Positions 7,812 through 16,855 of a DNA stretch of 54,355 nucleotides are shown here, piece after piece. Source of the stretch: an uncultured Christensenellaceae bacterium (lineage in GTDB: Bacteria; Bacillota; Clostridia; Christensenellales; UBA3700); contig CALWHJ010000012.1 of assembly GCA_944380355.1 (NCBI GenBank), forward strand, positions 1-54,355, written 5' to 3'. Numbering within the stretch: position 1 is the stretch's first letter; every line of letters begins with the position of its first letter. The notes below the pieces were generated by a model. The model worked only from the letters and a program-made list of their open reading frames with translations, had not been told where the DNA came from and searched no databases. The translations under genes were made by a program, and so were the position numbers.

Positions 7812-9389
7812 TTACTCCGTCATATCGAGATATTCTTCGTAAGTTGTAAGTTTATCAAAGGTCTTGGTACCGTTGATTTCGATAATTCTGTTGGCAACCG
7901 TCTGCATAAGCTCCTGGTCGTGCGAGGCAAACATAAGTCCGCCCTTGAAGTTTATCATGCCCTTGTTGAGAGAGGTTATCGCCTCGAGGTCGAGGTGGTT
8001 GGTAGGCTCATCGAGTATGACGAAGTTACCGCCCTGGAGCATAGCTCTCGCCATCATACATCTTACCTTTTCTCCTCCGCTCAATACGCACGCCTTTTTC
8101 TTTGCTTCCTCTCCCGAGAAAAGCATTCTTCCCAGCCAGCCTCTCAAATAGCTTTCGGTATGGTCTTTTACCGCATACTGGTTTATCCATTCGACGAGCG
8201 AAAGCTGTACTCCGTCGAAAAATTTGTCAAAATTCTGAGGTACGTAGCTGTTGACTACCGTCTTGCCCCATTTAAACGTGCCGGCATCTGCCTTTTCTAT
8301 GCCCATAAGTATGTCGAACAGCATAGATATGTTTATTGATTTATCGGACAAAAAGGCTATTTTCTCACCCTTTTGAACGGTAAATGTCACGTCCTCGAAA
8401 AATCCTTTCTTGGTAAGTCCTTCGACCGTGAGAATATCCTTGCCGAGTTCCTGCTCGAATTCAAAGTTGATGTAAGGATATTTTCTCATCGAAGGCTTGA
8501 TATCCTCGAGAGTGAGTTTTTCGAGTTCTTTCTTTCTCGAAGTAGCCTGACGTGATTTGCTCGCGTTTGCCGAGAAACGTGCGATAAATTCCTGCAACTC
8601 CTTGGCTCTTGCCTCGGCTTTCTTGTTTGCCTCACGTGCCTGTTTAGCTAGCAATTGGTTGGTTTCGTACCAAAAGTCGTAGTTGCCCACATACATATTT
8701 ATATGCCCGTAATCCACGTCGCAGATATGAGTACATACCTTGTTGAGGAAGTGACGGTTGTGGGATACTATTATAATCGTATTCTTAAAGTCGAGCAAAA
8801 AGTTCTCAAGCCACATAATAGACTTTGCGTCGAGGTTGTTGGTAGGCTCGTCGAGTATGAGAATATCGGGATTGCCGAAGAGTGCTTGCGCAAGCAGAAT
8901 TTTAACTTTCTGCTTACCGTCGAGTTCGCTCATAAGCATATTGTGATATTCCTCTCCGAATTTAAGTTCGTTGAGAAGCGACGCCGCGTCGCTCTCCGCT
9001 TCCCAGCCGCCAAGCTCGGCAAACTCCGTTTCGAGTTCTGCCGCGAGATTTCCGTCCTCTTCGCTGAAGTCGGGCTTTGCGTACAAAGCGTCTTTTTTAT
9101 CCATTATATCTACGAGTTTCTTGTGTCCCATAAGCACGGTACGCATAACGGTATATTCGTCAAAATCGTTCTGATTCTGATTGAGTACGCTTATACGCTG
9201 GTCCTTACCCTTGCTTACGGTACCTCTCGTAGGCTCCAAATCGCCCGACAAAATCTTAAGAAAAGTAGATTTTCCCGCGCCGTTCGCTCCTATTATTCCA
9301 TAACAATTTCCGTCCGTAAACTTAAGATTTACGTCCTCGAAAAGTTTTCTTCCGCCGAATTGCAAAAATACGTCGTTTACCTGTAACAT
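7812..9389 (-). CDS. ABC-F family ATPase (YbiT-like)
   Basis: A 525-residue soluble protein with two ABC ATPase domains and no membrane segments. Domain 1 has Walker A GANGAGKST and Walker B ILDEPTNNLD but a degenerate signature (SELDGKQK). Domain 2 has an atypical P-loop region (LSDKSINISM), a good signature LSGGEKVR and VILDEPTNHLD. An interdomain linker rich in Lys/Glu/Ala sits between. ABC-F proteins act on ribosomes as translation factors or resistance proteins. The degenerate second P-loop is a known trait of YbiT-type members. AAGGAGA fixes the start at 9389; an upstream in-frame Met is ignored. First gene of the operon with the Lrp and aminotransferase genes. Confidence 0.9.
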   Translation of the reverse strand: MLQVNDVFLQFGGRKLFEDVNLKFTDGNCYGIIGANGAGKSTFLKILSGDLEPTRGTVSKGKDQRISVLNQNQNDFDEYTVMRTVLMGHKKLVDIMDKKDALYAKPDFSEEDGNLAAELETEFAELGGWEAESDAASLLNELKFGEEYHNMLMSELDGKQKVKILLAQALFGNPDILILDEPTNNLDAKSIMWLENFLLDFKNTIIIVSHNRHFLNKVCTHICDVDYGHINMYVGNYDFWYETNQLLAKQAREANKKAEARAKELQEFIARFSANASKSRQATSRKKELEKLTLEDIKPSMRKYPYINFEFEQELGKDILTVEGLTKKGFFEDVTFTVQKGEKIAFLSDKSINISMLFDILMGIEKADAGTFKWGKTVVNSYVPQNFDKFFDGVQLSLVEWINQYAVKDHTESYLRGWLGRMLFSGEEAKKKACVLSGGEKVRCMMARAMLQGGNFVILDEPTNHLDLEAITSLNKGMINFKGGLMFASHDQELMQTVANRIIEINGTKTFDKLTTYEEYLDMTE

Positions 9390-9489
9390 TTTCTCTCCTT
9401 GGTGAAGGCGTATGCCCTCGGTGTATTTAATCCCCCTGTCGCTTACGCGATTGATGCGTAACATCAAGTATGATTGCGTAATTTATTTC

Positions 9490-10014
9490 TTATTGCTCCG
9501 CGTCTCCCGACGAAAGCACGGGTCCTTGCAACGTGCCTCCCAAATCTATCTTATATCCGTACGCCGTAAGATAATAACTCTCCAGTCTTCCCTTTTTTAC
9601 CTCATACAAAAGATAAAAGGTCTTTTTCTCTCCCGCTTTTACGGTTATACTGTCTTCAAGCAATTCGCCCTCGTCGATTTGTCCGTACACGGCATCCCCG
9701 TCCTTTATGGAAAAATCGGATTGCTTTAGCGAAACCTCTTTTTCTGCGTCTACAGCAATTTCGATAAGCAAGAAGCAGTTACCTTCCTGCGCCTTAAGCG
9801 ACCATATCTCCTCGCGCTTATTGTCAAGGCACGTCAGCGTCATAACAAAGCCGTCGCAATCGAGAGTCTCTCCTATATGCGCGCTTTTGAGTTGCTCGGC
9901 TTTTTGTTTTTCCACGTCACTCTTTTGCACAAGATATATTACGAGGAAAATCAGCGCAACTACCACGAGCGTCAACACTATAAGTCCTATCGTTTTCTTT
10001 ACCCTGACGCTCAT
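9490..10014 (-). CDS. DUF4352-like protein with N-terminal membrane anchor
   Basis: A 174-residue protein with one N-terminal transmembrane segment (about residues 9-29) and an extracytoplasmic beta-rich domain. The order of motifs (GETLDCDGFVMTL, a central FLLIEIAVDAEK strand, KAGEKKTFYLLYEV) resembles the telokin/immunoglobulin-like DUF4352 fold. No lipobox cysteine. Its ATG lies one base after the stop codon of the deaminase gene, with GGAG inside the end of that gene, so it is the last cistron of the pyr/purine operon or coupled to it. Function unknown. Confidence 0.7.
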   Translation of the reverse strand: MSVRVKKTIGLIVLTLVVVALIFLVIYLVQKSDVEKQKAEQLKSAHIGETLDCDGFVMTLTCLDNKREEIWSLKAQEGNCFLLIEIAVDAEKEVSLKQSDFSIKDGDAVYGQIDEGELLEDSITVKAGEKKTFYLLYEVKKGRLESYYLTAYGYKIDLGGTLQGPVLSSGDAEQ

Positions 10015-10015
10015 A

Positions 10016-11299
10016 TCATTCTCCGATTATTCTGCGCGCTATTTTGTCGCACTCCGAATAAATTTTTTCTATATCCGTACCTATATTGTATTCGCCCTTT
10101 TCGTACACTATCCTGCCTGCTATTACCGTCATAAGCACGTTGGACTTATTGCCCGCGTAGACTACGTTTTTAAGCACGTTGTTGACGGGCTGCATATTCG
10201 GGGCGTGAATGTCTATCATAATAAGGTCGGCTTGTTTTCCCGCTTCTATGGTGTCGAGGTCGCTAAGTCCCATTGCTTTTGCGTTATTGCTTGTCGCGGC
10301 CTTAAGAATATATTCTCCGTCCATACTTGCGGGGTTTTGAGTGACTGCCTTTTGAAGTCCAGTAGCCAAAAACATTTCTCTGAACATATCAAGACAATTG
10401 TTGCTTGCGGGGCCGTCCGTGCCCAAGCCTACGTTGATGCCGCTGTCCTTAAGCTTTTGCAAGGGTGCGATTCCGCTTGCCAGCTTGAGATTGCTTGCGG
10501 GACAACTTACAACGGATACGTTATGCTCTTTGAGCGCGCGTATATCGTCGCCCGAAGGATGCACGCAGTGATACGCTATACCGCCGTAATCGAAAAGCCC
10601 CAGTCCTGCAAGATAAACCGCAGGCGTTTTGCCGTGCCTTGCCACGCACTCCTCGACTTCCTTTCGGGTTTCGCTGAGGTGGGTATAAACCGGCATCTTG
10701 TGCGCCTTGGCGAACTCCGCCATAGCCTTTATATTTTCTTCGCTGTTGGTATACTCGGCGTGAAGTCCCAAACGGTATTCGATAAGACTTCCCATCTTAG
10801 CCATAGTATCCATACCCCATTCAAGGCGTTTGTACAGCTTATCCTTAGGTCCGTTGCCCTCGGTAATGCCTTCGAGTATTACGTTGCGAAAACCGCACTC
10901 CTTGCACGCCTCGGCTATACCGTCGAGATGGAAGTACATATCGCTTGCAAGGCTTATACCGCCCGAGACGTATTCGGCTACCGCAAGTTTTGTCAGCCAG
11001 TAACAATCGTCCGCAGTAAGCTTTGCTTCGCGGGGAAAGATTTGCGTATTAAGCCATTCGTCGAGCGCGGTATCGTCGGCAAGCGAGCGCAAAAATACCA
11101 TAGGAGAATGAGCGTGCGCGTTTTTGAAAGAAGGCATAACGAGATTGCCCTCGGCGTTTATCTCTCTGTCCCACGGCAAATATATCAGCGGGCAGACCTG
11201 ACTGACAAGACGGATTTTTCCGTCTTCAATCCACAGCTCGCCGTTTTCGATATAGTGCTCGCCCGTCCATATTCTCGCATTGTAAATTCTAATCAGCAT
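10016..11299 (-). CDS. Amidohydrolase, MTA/SAH deaminase type
   Basis: A 427-residue TIM-barrel amidohydrolase of the TRZ/ATZ group. Metal-site motifs are visible in order: HAHSPM (after the N-terminal beta sandwich), HLSETRKEVEEC, CVHPSGDD, and the diagnostic GTDGPASNN. This pattern is typical of 5-methylthioadenosine/S-adenosylhomocysteine deaminases, which convert the adenine moiety to hypoxanthine and release ammonia. The upstream purine nucleoside phosphorylase, one base away, could then cleave the inosine-type product, so the pair forms a salvage module. Guanine or other aminohydrolase activity cannot be excluded. Confidence 0.88.
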   Translation of the reverse strand: MLIRIYNARIWTGEHYIENGELWIEDGKIRLVSQVCPLIYLPWDREINAEGNLVMPSFKNAHAHSPMVFLRSLADDTALDEWLNTQIFPREAKLTADDCYWLTKLAVAEYVSGGISLASDMYFHLDGIAEACKECGFRNVILEGITEGNGPKDKLYKRLEWGMDTMAKMGSLIEYRLGLHAEYTNSEENIKAMAEFAKAHKMPVYTHLSETRKEVEECVARHGKTPAVYLAGLGLFDYGGIAYHCVHPSGDDIRALKEHNVSVVSCPASNLKLASGIAPLQKLKDSGINVGLGTDGPASNNCLDMFREMFLATGLQKAVTQNPASMDGEYILKAATSNNAKAMGLSDLDTIEAGKQADLIMIDIHAPNMQPVNNVLKNVVYAGNKSNVLMTVIAGRIVYEKGEYNIGTDIEKIYSECDKIARRIIGE

Positions 11300-11300
11300 A

Positions 11301-12131
11301 TTATATCAAATCCTTAATTCTCTTAATACTCTCGAATATAAGTTCTTGCATTTTTCCGCCCGTACGCTCTACCGCCAAAGCTTCGTCCACGTTGTCCAAA
11401 GCCATAGAAGTGATACCGCAAGCGGGGTTTGTTATGCAAGATATGCCTGCGACCTTTATGCCCATATGCCTTGCCGCGATAACCTCTATAGCAGTTGACA
11501 TACCCACGGCGTCCGCGCCAAGAGTCCTTGCCATAGCCACTTCGCTTGCCGTCTCGTAATTAGGTCCTGAAAACTGAATGTATACGCCCGTGCCGAGCCG
11601 GATACCCAACTCCTTAGCCGTACCGTCGACAATCTTGCCGATTTGCTCGTCGTAAGGCTTTGTCATATCGGGAAAACGTTTGCCCAACACGTCCCAATTC
11701 TGCCCTATAAGAGGAGAAGGCACAAGTGATATATGGTCGGTGATACGCATAAGCGCGCCTATCTCGGGATACTTTATACCGCCCGCCGCATTGGTAACGA
11801 ACATTAACTTTGCGCCCGCCATACCCATAAGCCTTACGGGCATTACGCACTGCTGGGAGGTGTAGCCCTCGTAATAGTGTATTCTGCCTTGCATTACGGC
11901 AACTCTGACGTCTCCTACGTATCCGAATACGAATTTTCCGACGTGTCCGCTGACCGTACTCACGGGCATACCTTCAATCTCGCTGTAGCTTACTTGTGCT
12001 ACTTTGTCTATTTTGTTTGCAAAGTCGCCCAGCCCGCTGCCGAGTACCAAAAGTACTTGCGGGCAAAAGTCCGTCTTGCTTCTCAAGGACATATAGGCCT
12101 TTTGCAAATCCGTTATATATTGCGCCTGCAT
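11301..12131 (-). CDS. punA: Purine nucleoside phosphorylase, trimeric PNP-I type
   Basis: A 276-residue member of the PNP/MTAP family. Visible motifs are the phosphate-binding VLGSGLG near residues 28-34, GRIHYYEGY, VTNAAGGI, and the base-binding GPNYETASEVAMARTLGADA. It performs phosphorolysis of (deoxy)inosine and guanosine to free base and ribose-1-phosphate. The ITNPACGI segment supports the PNP-I rather than MtnP subfamily. It is packed between pyrE and the deaminase with one-base gaps, so it is in the same transcript. Confidence 0.9.
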   Translation of the reverse strand: MQAQYITDLQKAYMSLRSKTDFCPQVLLVLGSGLGDFANKIDKVAQVSYSEIEGMPVSTVSGHVGKFVFGYVGDVRVAVMQGRIHYYEGYTSQQCVMPVRLMGMAGAKLMFVTNAAGGIKYPEIGALMRITDHISLVPSPLIGQNWDVLGKRFPDMTKPYDEQIGKIVDGTAKELGIRLGTGVYIQFSGPNYETASEVAMARTLGADAVGMSTAIEVIAARHMGIKVAGISCITNPACGITSMALDNVDEALAVERTGGKMQELIFESIKRIKDLI

Positions 12132-12132
12132 A

Positions 12133-12720
12133 TTACTTGGTGAATACCTGTCTGGAACCGGGTTTTACAAGCTCGATTTTGCCTTCCTTGCAAAGAGGAC
12201 ACTCCTCAGGCTCGTAGGAAACCACTTCCATACTGATGAGGTTGACGTACTTAACGCCGAAGTCTACCGCACCGTTGCTTCTGTCAACGAGCGAAGCTAC
12301 AGCCGTAACGTTACCGCCAAGACTCTGAACGAGTTTTACGACTTCTTTTACAGAGCCGCCCGTGGTAACTACGTCTTCTACGACGATTACTTTAGCTCCT
12401 TCGGGGATTGAAAAACCTCTTCTCAAAGTCATCTCGCCGTTTTCTCTCTCGGCAAAGATATTGGGTACGCCGAGCTGTCTTGCGACCTCGTAGCCCATAA
12501 GTATTCCGCCGATTGCGGGAGATACTACCATATCGACCTCTACGCCCTCGAGCTTTTCGGCAAGAGCTTTGCATACTATTTCGCTCTGCTTGGTGTCGAT
12601 GAAGAGTTTAGCGCTCTGCATATAAGTATCGCTGTGTCTTCCGCTGGTGAGTTTGAAGTGTCCTTTGAGGATTGCTCCCGTCTTTCTGTAGCATTCCAAT
12701 GCCTGTTCCTGTGTCAACAT
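12133..12720 (-). CDS. pyrE: Orotate phosphoribosyltransferase
   Basis: A 195-residue type I phosphoribosyltransferase. The PRPP-binding signature [13 protein letters not shown] is at about residues 112-124, and the orotate-binding [16 protein letters not shown] stretch is at the N terminus. It makes orotidine-5'-phosphate from orotate. A CxxC near the C terminus (EECPLC) is typical of this pyrE subgroup. Preceded by GGAGGCAC before the ATG. About 200 bases separate it from pyrD; that spacer contains no gene and a weak hairpin (GCGC...AAGAAAG/CTTTCTT...GCGC around 12808-12845) that could attenuate. Confidence 0.93.
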   Translation of the reverse strand: MLTQEQALECYRKTGAILKGHFKLTSGRHSDTYMQSAKLFIDTKQSEIVCKALAEKLEGVEVDMVVSPAIGGILMGYEVARQLGVPNIFAERENGEMTLRRGFSIPEGAKVIVVEDVVTTGGSVKEVVKLVQSLGGNVTAVASLVDRSNGAVDFGVKYVNLISMEVVSYEPEECPLCKEGKIELVKPGSRQVFTK

Positions 12721-12917
12721 AAGTGCCTCCGATTGTATATATTTGAATTGTTTTATTATTTCGTTATATTGCTTAGCAGAATCTTGAATTTTCGCTAAGG
12801 GTTTTTGCGCTTTAAGAAAGAGACTCCTTTCTTACTTTGCGCGTTTTCCGCGATTGCGCGATTAATTGTTCTTTTGCAATTTTTCTTACCGCTCAAATGC
12901 CCTAGACTTTGCAAATC

Positions 12918-13829
12918 TCAGCCGTTGAGGATAAGCGTACCTACGAGATCGTTGATATCCATATTGTTTTCCTCAACGTACTTAGCAAGGTCTCTCGCTA
13001 TGTCTCTCGCGCCGCAAGGCTCGGTAAAGTTGTGAGTTCCGACCTGTACCGCTCTCGCTCCGCATATCATAAACTCGAGTACGTCCGTATATTTAGTTAT
13101 TCCGCCGAGACCGATTATAGGTATCTTGACGGCATTGTAACAATCCCAAACCATTTTCAGCGCAACGGGTTTTACCGCGGGACCACTCATACCGCCGTTG
13201 TTATTGAAGAGTATAGGACGGCGCGTCTTGTAATTGACTGCCATACCCGAAAGCGTATTGATGAGCGAAATAGCGTCCGCTCCTCCCGCTTCCGCGCCCC
13301 TTGCGTTGTCGGCTATGCAAGCGACGTTGGGAGAAAGCTTTGTAATAACGGGCTTATTGCAGACTTTCTTTACCGCCGCCGTAACCTTTTCCACGTTTTG
13401 AGGAAGTACGCCAAATGCCATACCGCCCGCTTTTACGTTGGGACAAGAGATATTGAGTTCGACCATATCCGCTTGCGCCTCGTTCATTTTCTCTGCTATT
13501 GCTATGTAATCCTCGAGCGTACTGCCCGCGATATTTGCTATAACTACCACGTTGCGTTTTGCAAGGTCTTTATCGTCCGTCTCGAGATAATGTTCTACTC
13601 CCGGATTTTGCAAGCCTACGCTGTTGAGCATTCCGCCGTAGCTCTCGGCTATTCTTGGAGGAGGATTGCCCAGACGCGGCTTTATAGTCAAGCCCTTTGT
13701 GCATATTCCGCCGAGTTCCTCAATGTTGTAAAATCTGTCGTATTCCTTGCCGAAACCGAAAGTTCCGCTTGCTGTTATTACGGGATTTTTGAATTCCACG
13801 CCCGCTATGTTTACTTTGAGATTGCTCAT
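12918..13829 (-). CDS. pyrD: Dihydroorotate dehydrogenase, class 1B catalytic subunit
   Basis: A 303-residue flavoprotein. It opens with NIAGVEFKNPVITASGTFGFG, and the active-site Cys lies in ELNISCPNVKAGG (about residues 125-137), as expected for class 1 enzymes with a catalytic cysteine. FMN-phosphate motifs GLGGI and GARAVQVGT follow. With PyrK it passes electrons from dihydroorotate to NAD. The ATG overlaps the pyrK stop in ATGA; an earlier in-frame Met lies inside pyrK and is not used. Confidence 0.94.
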   Translation of the reverse strand: MSNLKVNIAGVEFKNPVITASGTFGFGKEYDRFYNIEELGGICTKGLTIKPRLGNPPPRIAESYGGMLNSVGLQNPGVEHYLETDDKDLAKRNVVVIANIAGSTLEDYIAIAEKMNEAQADMVELNISCPNVKAGGMAFGVLPQNVEKVTAAVKKVCNKPVITKLSPNVACIADNARGAEAGGADAISLINTLSGMAVNYKTRRPILFNNNGGMSGPAVKPVALKMVWDCYNAVKIPIIGLGGITKYTDVLEFMICGARAVQVGTHNFTEPCGARDIARDLAKYVEENNMDINDLVGTLILNG

Positions 13830-14608
13830 AATACCACCTCGTCTAATCTGAATACGGGGCCGTCGGCGCATACTCTCAGATATCCCTCTTGTCCGTTGAG
13901 TTTAATCTTACAATTGCATACGAGGCACGCTCCTATGCCGCAACCCATTCTCGCTTCGAGCGATACGATTACGGGTACGTCGAACGGCTCTAACGCTTTC
14001 TTGAGCGCCTTGTACATAACTTCGGGTCCGCAACAGAATACAACGTCGGGCTTGAGCTTTGCCATATCTTCGGCAAGAATATTCGTGACAAAACCTTTTC
14101 TGCCGTAACTGCCGTCATCGGTAGCGACTACCACGCTGCCCGTAAGCTCACGCATTTCTTCTTCGAGCACTACCTTGTCCTTGTTGGCAAATCCCAAATA
14201 AGTAACGTACTCTCTGTCTCCGAAGGCTCTGGGAATAGCGGGCAAAACCGCACTGCCCATACCGCCGCCCAAAAGCACGATTTTCTTCATGCTCTCGTCG
14301 GGAGTAAATCCGTTGCCGAGGGGCAACATTGCTTTTACGCGGGTACCTTTCTCATAGCCGGCAAGCTCTTTCGTACCCTCTCCGACTACGGCATAACACA
14401 CCGTAACCGTCTTTGCCTTGCAATCAAAATCGCATATACAGAAAGGACGTCTCAATACGTGCGAATTGTCGGTGAGCTTTATATGTACGAACTGACCGCC
14501 CTTGATACCTTCGGGCAAATCGTCAAAGGCTATTACCGCCTTGTAAATATCCTTTGCGACATGCACGTTTGATACGATTGTCCCCTCTCTGTCTTTCATC
14601 TCTGCCAT
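13826..14608 (-). CDS. pyrK: Dihydroorotate dehydrogenase electron-transfer subunit
   Basis: A 260-residue ferredoxin-reductase-like protein: FAD-binding barrel with LRRPFCICD (about 53-61), NAD-binding domain with VLLGGGMGSA, and a C-terminal [2Fe-2S] site formed by CGIGACLVCNC and a later Cys in YLRVCADGP. It links PyrD to NAD. Overlaps pyrD by four bases and starts three bases after the pyrF stop. Confidence 0.94.
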   Translation of the reverse strand: MAEMKDREGTIVSNVHVAKDIYKAVIAFDDLPEGIKGGQFVHIKLTDNSHVLRRPFCICDFDCKAKTVTVCYAVVGEGTKELAGYEKGTRVKAMLPLGNGFTPDESMKKIVLLGGGMGSAVLPAIPRAFGDREYVTYLGFANKDKVVLEEEMRELTGSVVVATDDGSYGRKGFVTNILAEDMAKLKPDVVFCCGPEVMYKALKKALEPFDVPVIVSLEARMGCGIGACLVCNCKIKLNGQEGYLRVCADGPVFRLDEVVL

Positions 14609-14611
14609 ATT

Positions 14612-15514
14612 TTAAATGCACCTCGTGATGTCTTTTTGCATATCTATAGCCGCCTTGAGCGCAGCCTGCTTGTAATCCATACCCTTGTATGCGTCCTTCT
14701 TGTAAGCGCAAAGTATTCCTCTCGAAGAGTTTACTATACCGCCGATTCCGTCGCGGAAACATACAGCCAAATCTTCTGCCTTGCCGCCTTGCGCACCGTA
14801 ACCTGGAATAAGGAAGAAGGTAGAAGGATGAGCGTTGCGGATAAGCTTAGCCTGTTCCATATGAGTTGCGCCCACTACCGCGCCGATACTGCTGTAACCG
14901 TACTTGCCTACGAGGTCTTTGCCCCAGCCGTCAACGAGCGTAGCCATATTGTCATAAAGAGTCTTGCCGTTGTCCATAGTCTTATCCTGCAATTCTCCGC
15001 TTGTAGGATTTGACGTCTTGACAAGCACAAACGCGCCCTTATCGTACTTCTTGCAATCCTCTACGAAAGGCAGTATGCCGTCGCTTCCGAGGTAACCGTT
15101 GATTGTGATAAAATCGCTTTCGTAAGGAGTAACCGTTTTACCGTTTGCTAGGGTCGTCTTGCCGATATATCCCTTGCTGTATGCCGCCGCGGTAGAACCT
15201 ATGTCGTTACGCTTGATATCCGCGATTACGAAAAGTCCATTTTCTCTGGCATACGCTACGGTATCTCTGAAAGCTGTCATACCTTCTACGCCGTACATCT
15301 CGTAATAAGCAACCTGTACCTTGACGGCAGGTATTACGTCTTTCAAAACGTCGATGAGGTCAAAGTTGAATTTTGTAATCTGCTTGCCGGCCTCTGCCAA
15401 AGTCGTACACTTTGATTTCATATCTTCGGGAAGATAATCTATGCAGGTATCAAGTCCTATCACGGAAGGGTTGTTTGTTTCCTTTATTCTGTCGATAAGT
15501 CTGTCGATAATCAT
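14612..15514 (-). CDS. pyrF: Orotidine-5'-phosphate decarboxylase, long (type 2) form
   Basis: A 300-residue TIM-barrel enzyme of the longer PyrF subfamily. VIGLDTCIDYLPED opens the barrel and the catalytic Lys/Asp array is in FVIADIKRNDIGSTA (about residues 95-109). It converts OMP to UMP, the last step of the pathway. The phosphate-binding FLIPGYGAQGG is near the C terminus. Confidence 0.94.
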   Translation of the reverse strand: MIIDRLIDRIKETNNPSVIGLDTCIDYLPEDMKSKCTTLAEAGKQITKFNFDLIDVLKDVIPAVKVQVAYYEMYGVEGMTAFRDTVAYARENGLFVIADIKRNDIGSTAAAYSKGYIGKTTLANGKTVTPYESDFITINGYLGSDGILPFVEDCKKYDKGAFVLVKTSNPTSGELQDKTMDNGKTLYDNMATLVDGWGKDLVGKYGYSSIGAVVGATHMEQAKLIRNAHPSTFFLIPGYGAQGGKAEDLAVCFRDGIGGIVNSSRGILCAYKKDAYKGMDYKQAALKAAIDMQKDITRCI

Positions 15515-15530
15515 TTTCTTTTCCTCTTTC

Positions 15531-16781
15531 TCAGTATTTGATTTGTCCTTCTACTATTGTCTTTACGACTTTGCCTTTGACTGTCCAGCCGTCGAAAGGC
15601 GTATTCTTTCCTTTGGATTTAAAGCTCTTTGCGTCTATCGCATATTTCTTGTTGAGGTCTACGAGAGTTATGTCCGCAAGTCCGCCTTCTTCGAGTTTTC
15701 CGGCTTCGAGTCCCAAGAGCTCCGCGGGACGCTTACTCATAAGCTCGACAAGCTTGTCCAGCGTGATTACGCCCTTGTCGACGAGATACGTGTAGCTGAG
15801 CGCAAACGCGCTTTCAAGTCCGCTGATACCGTTGGCTGCGTAGTTGTATTCGACGTTTTTATCCTCTAAGCTGTGAGGCGCGTGGTCGGTAGCGATTACG
15901 TCGATAGTGCCGTCTGCAAGTCCCGCGAGAATAGCTTGTCTATCCTTTTCCGTACGCATAGGGGGATTTACTTTGCTGAATGTATTGTAATCAAGTATAA
16001 GCTCGTCAGTACCCGCAATGTAGTGAGGACAGGTTTCGCAGCTGACTTTAACTCCGCGCGCTTTTGCCTCTCTGATGAGTTGCACGCCGCTTGCCGTGCT
16101 GACGTGGCATATATGCACTTTGGTATCCAGCATTTCGGCAAGAATGATATCTCGCGCTATCATAATATCTTCTGCCGCCGAAGGTATACCCTTAAGTCCC
16201 GCTTTGGTAGCGTTTTCACCCTCGTTGACTACGCCCTCGTTGATGAGTGATTTTTCCTCGCAGTGACTGCAGAGCAAGAGGTCGTAATCCTTTGCGTATT
16301 CGAGCGCTAAGCGCATCATCTGAGCCGTCGATACGGGCTGTCCGTCATCGCTCATAGCTATCGCGCCCGCTTCTTTCATTTTGCCCATCTCCGCCATCAT
16401 TTCGCCTTTAAGACCGACGGTAATCGCGCCGATAGGATATACTTTTGCGAGGTTGACTTCCTTTGCTCTGTCAACGATATATTTGACGATATATTTGTTG
16501 TCCGTAACGGGTTTTGTGTTGGGCATACAGCACACCGTCGAAAAACCGCCCGCAACCGCAGCGCGGCTGCCGCTCTCTATATCTTCCTTGTACTCGTATC
16601 CGGGCTCTCTCAAATGCGTATGCATATCTATAAACGCGGGCAGAGCCGTAAGCTTGTCGCCGTCGATAACTTCATCGTACTTGCCACCGATATTCTTTGC
16701 GATTTTCTCTACTCTGTTACCTTTTATCGCAATGTCGCATTGCTGGTTGTTGACCGTTACGTTTTTAATCAGTATTGACAT
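15531..16781 (-). CDS. pyrC: Dihydroorotase, class I
   Basis: A 416-residue amidohydrolase. The metal ligands are visible in DMHTHLREPGYEYKED (about residues 51-66), HCEEKSL, HICHVST and ATDHAPHS (about 307-314). It closes carbamoyl-aspartate to dihydroorotate. AAGGAGTTAAT precedes the ATG. It lies between pyrB and pyrF in the canonical operon order. Confidence 0.94.
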   Translation of the reverse strand: MSILIKNVTVNNQQCDIAIKGNRVEKIAKNIGGKYDEVIDGDKLTALPAFIDMHTHLREPGYEYKEDIESGSRAAVAGGFSTVCCMPNTKPVTDNKYIVKYIVDRAKEVNLAKVYPIGAITVGLKGEMMAEMGKMKEAGAIAMSDDGQPVSTAQMMRLALEYAKDYDLLLCSHCEEKSLINEGVVNEGENATKAGLKGIPSAAEDIMIARDIILAEMLDTKVHICHVSTASGVQLIREAKARGVKVSCETCPHYIAGTDELILDYNTFSKVNPPMRTEKDRQAILAGLADGTIDVIATDHAPHSLEDKNVEYNYAANGISGLESAFALSYTYLVDKGVITLDKLVELMSKRPAELLGLEAGKLEEGGLADITLVDLNKKYAIDAKSFKSKGKNTPFDGWTVKGKVVKTIVEGQIKY

Positions 16782-16855
16782 ATTAACTCCTTTCGTAATC
16801 TTATGTTAAAATTTGCTTTTTCTTATTGATGCAGTCGGTTTATTTATACATTTTT

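Noticed and set aside
9707..11317. 536-codon plus-strand frame opposite the deaminase gene
   Set aside because: Cysteine/histidine-rich shadow translation without family motifs; the minus strand encodes recognised enzymes.
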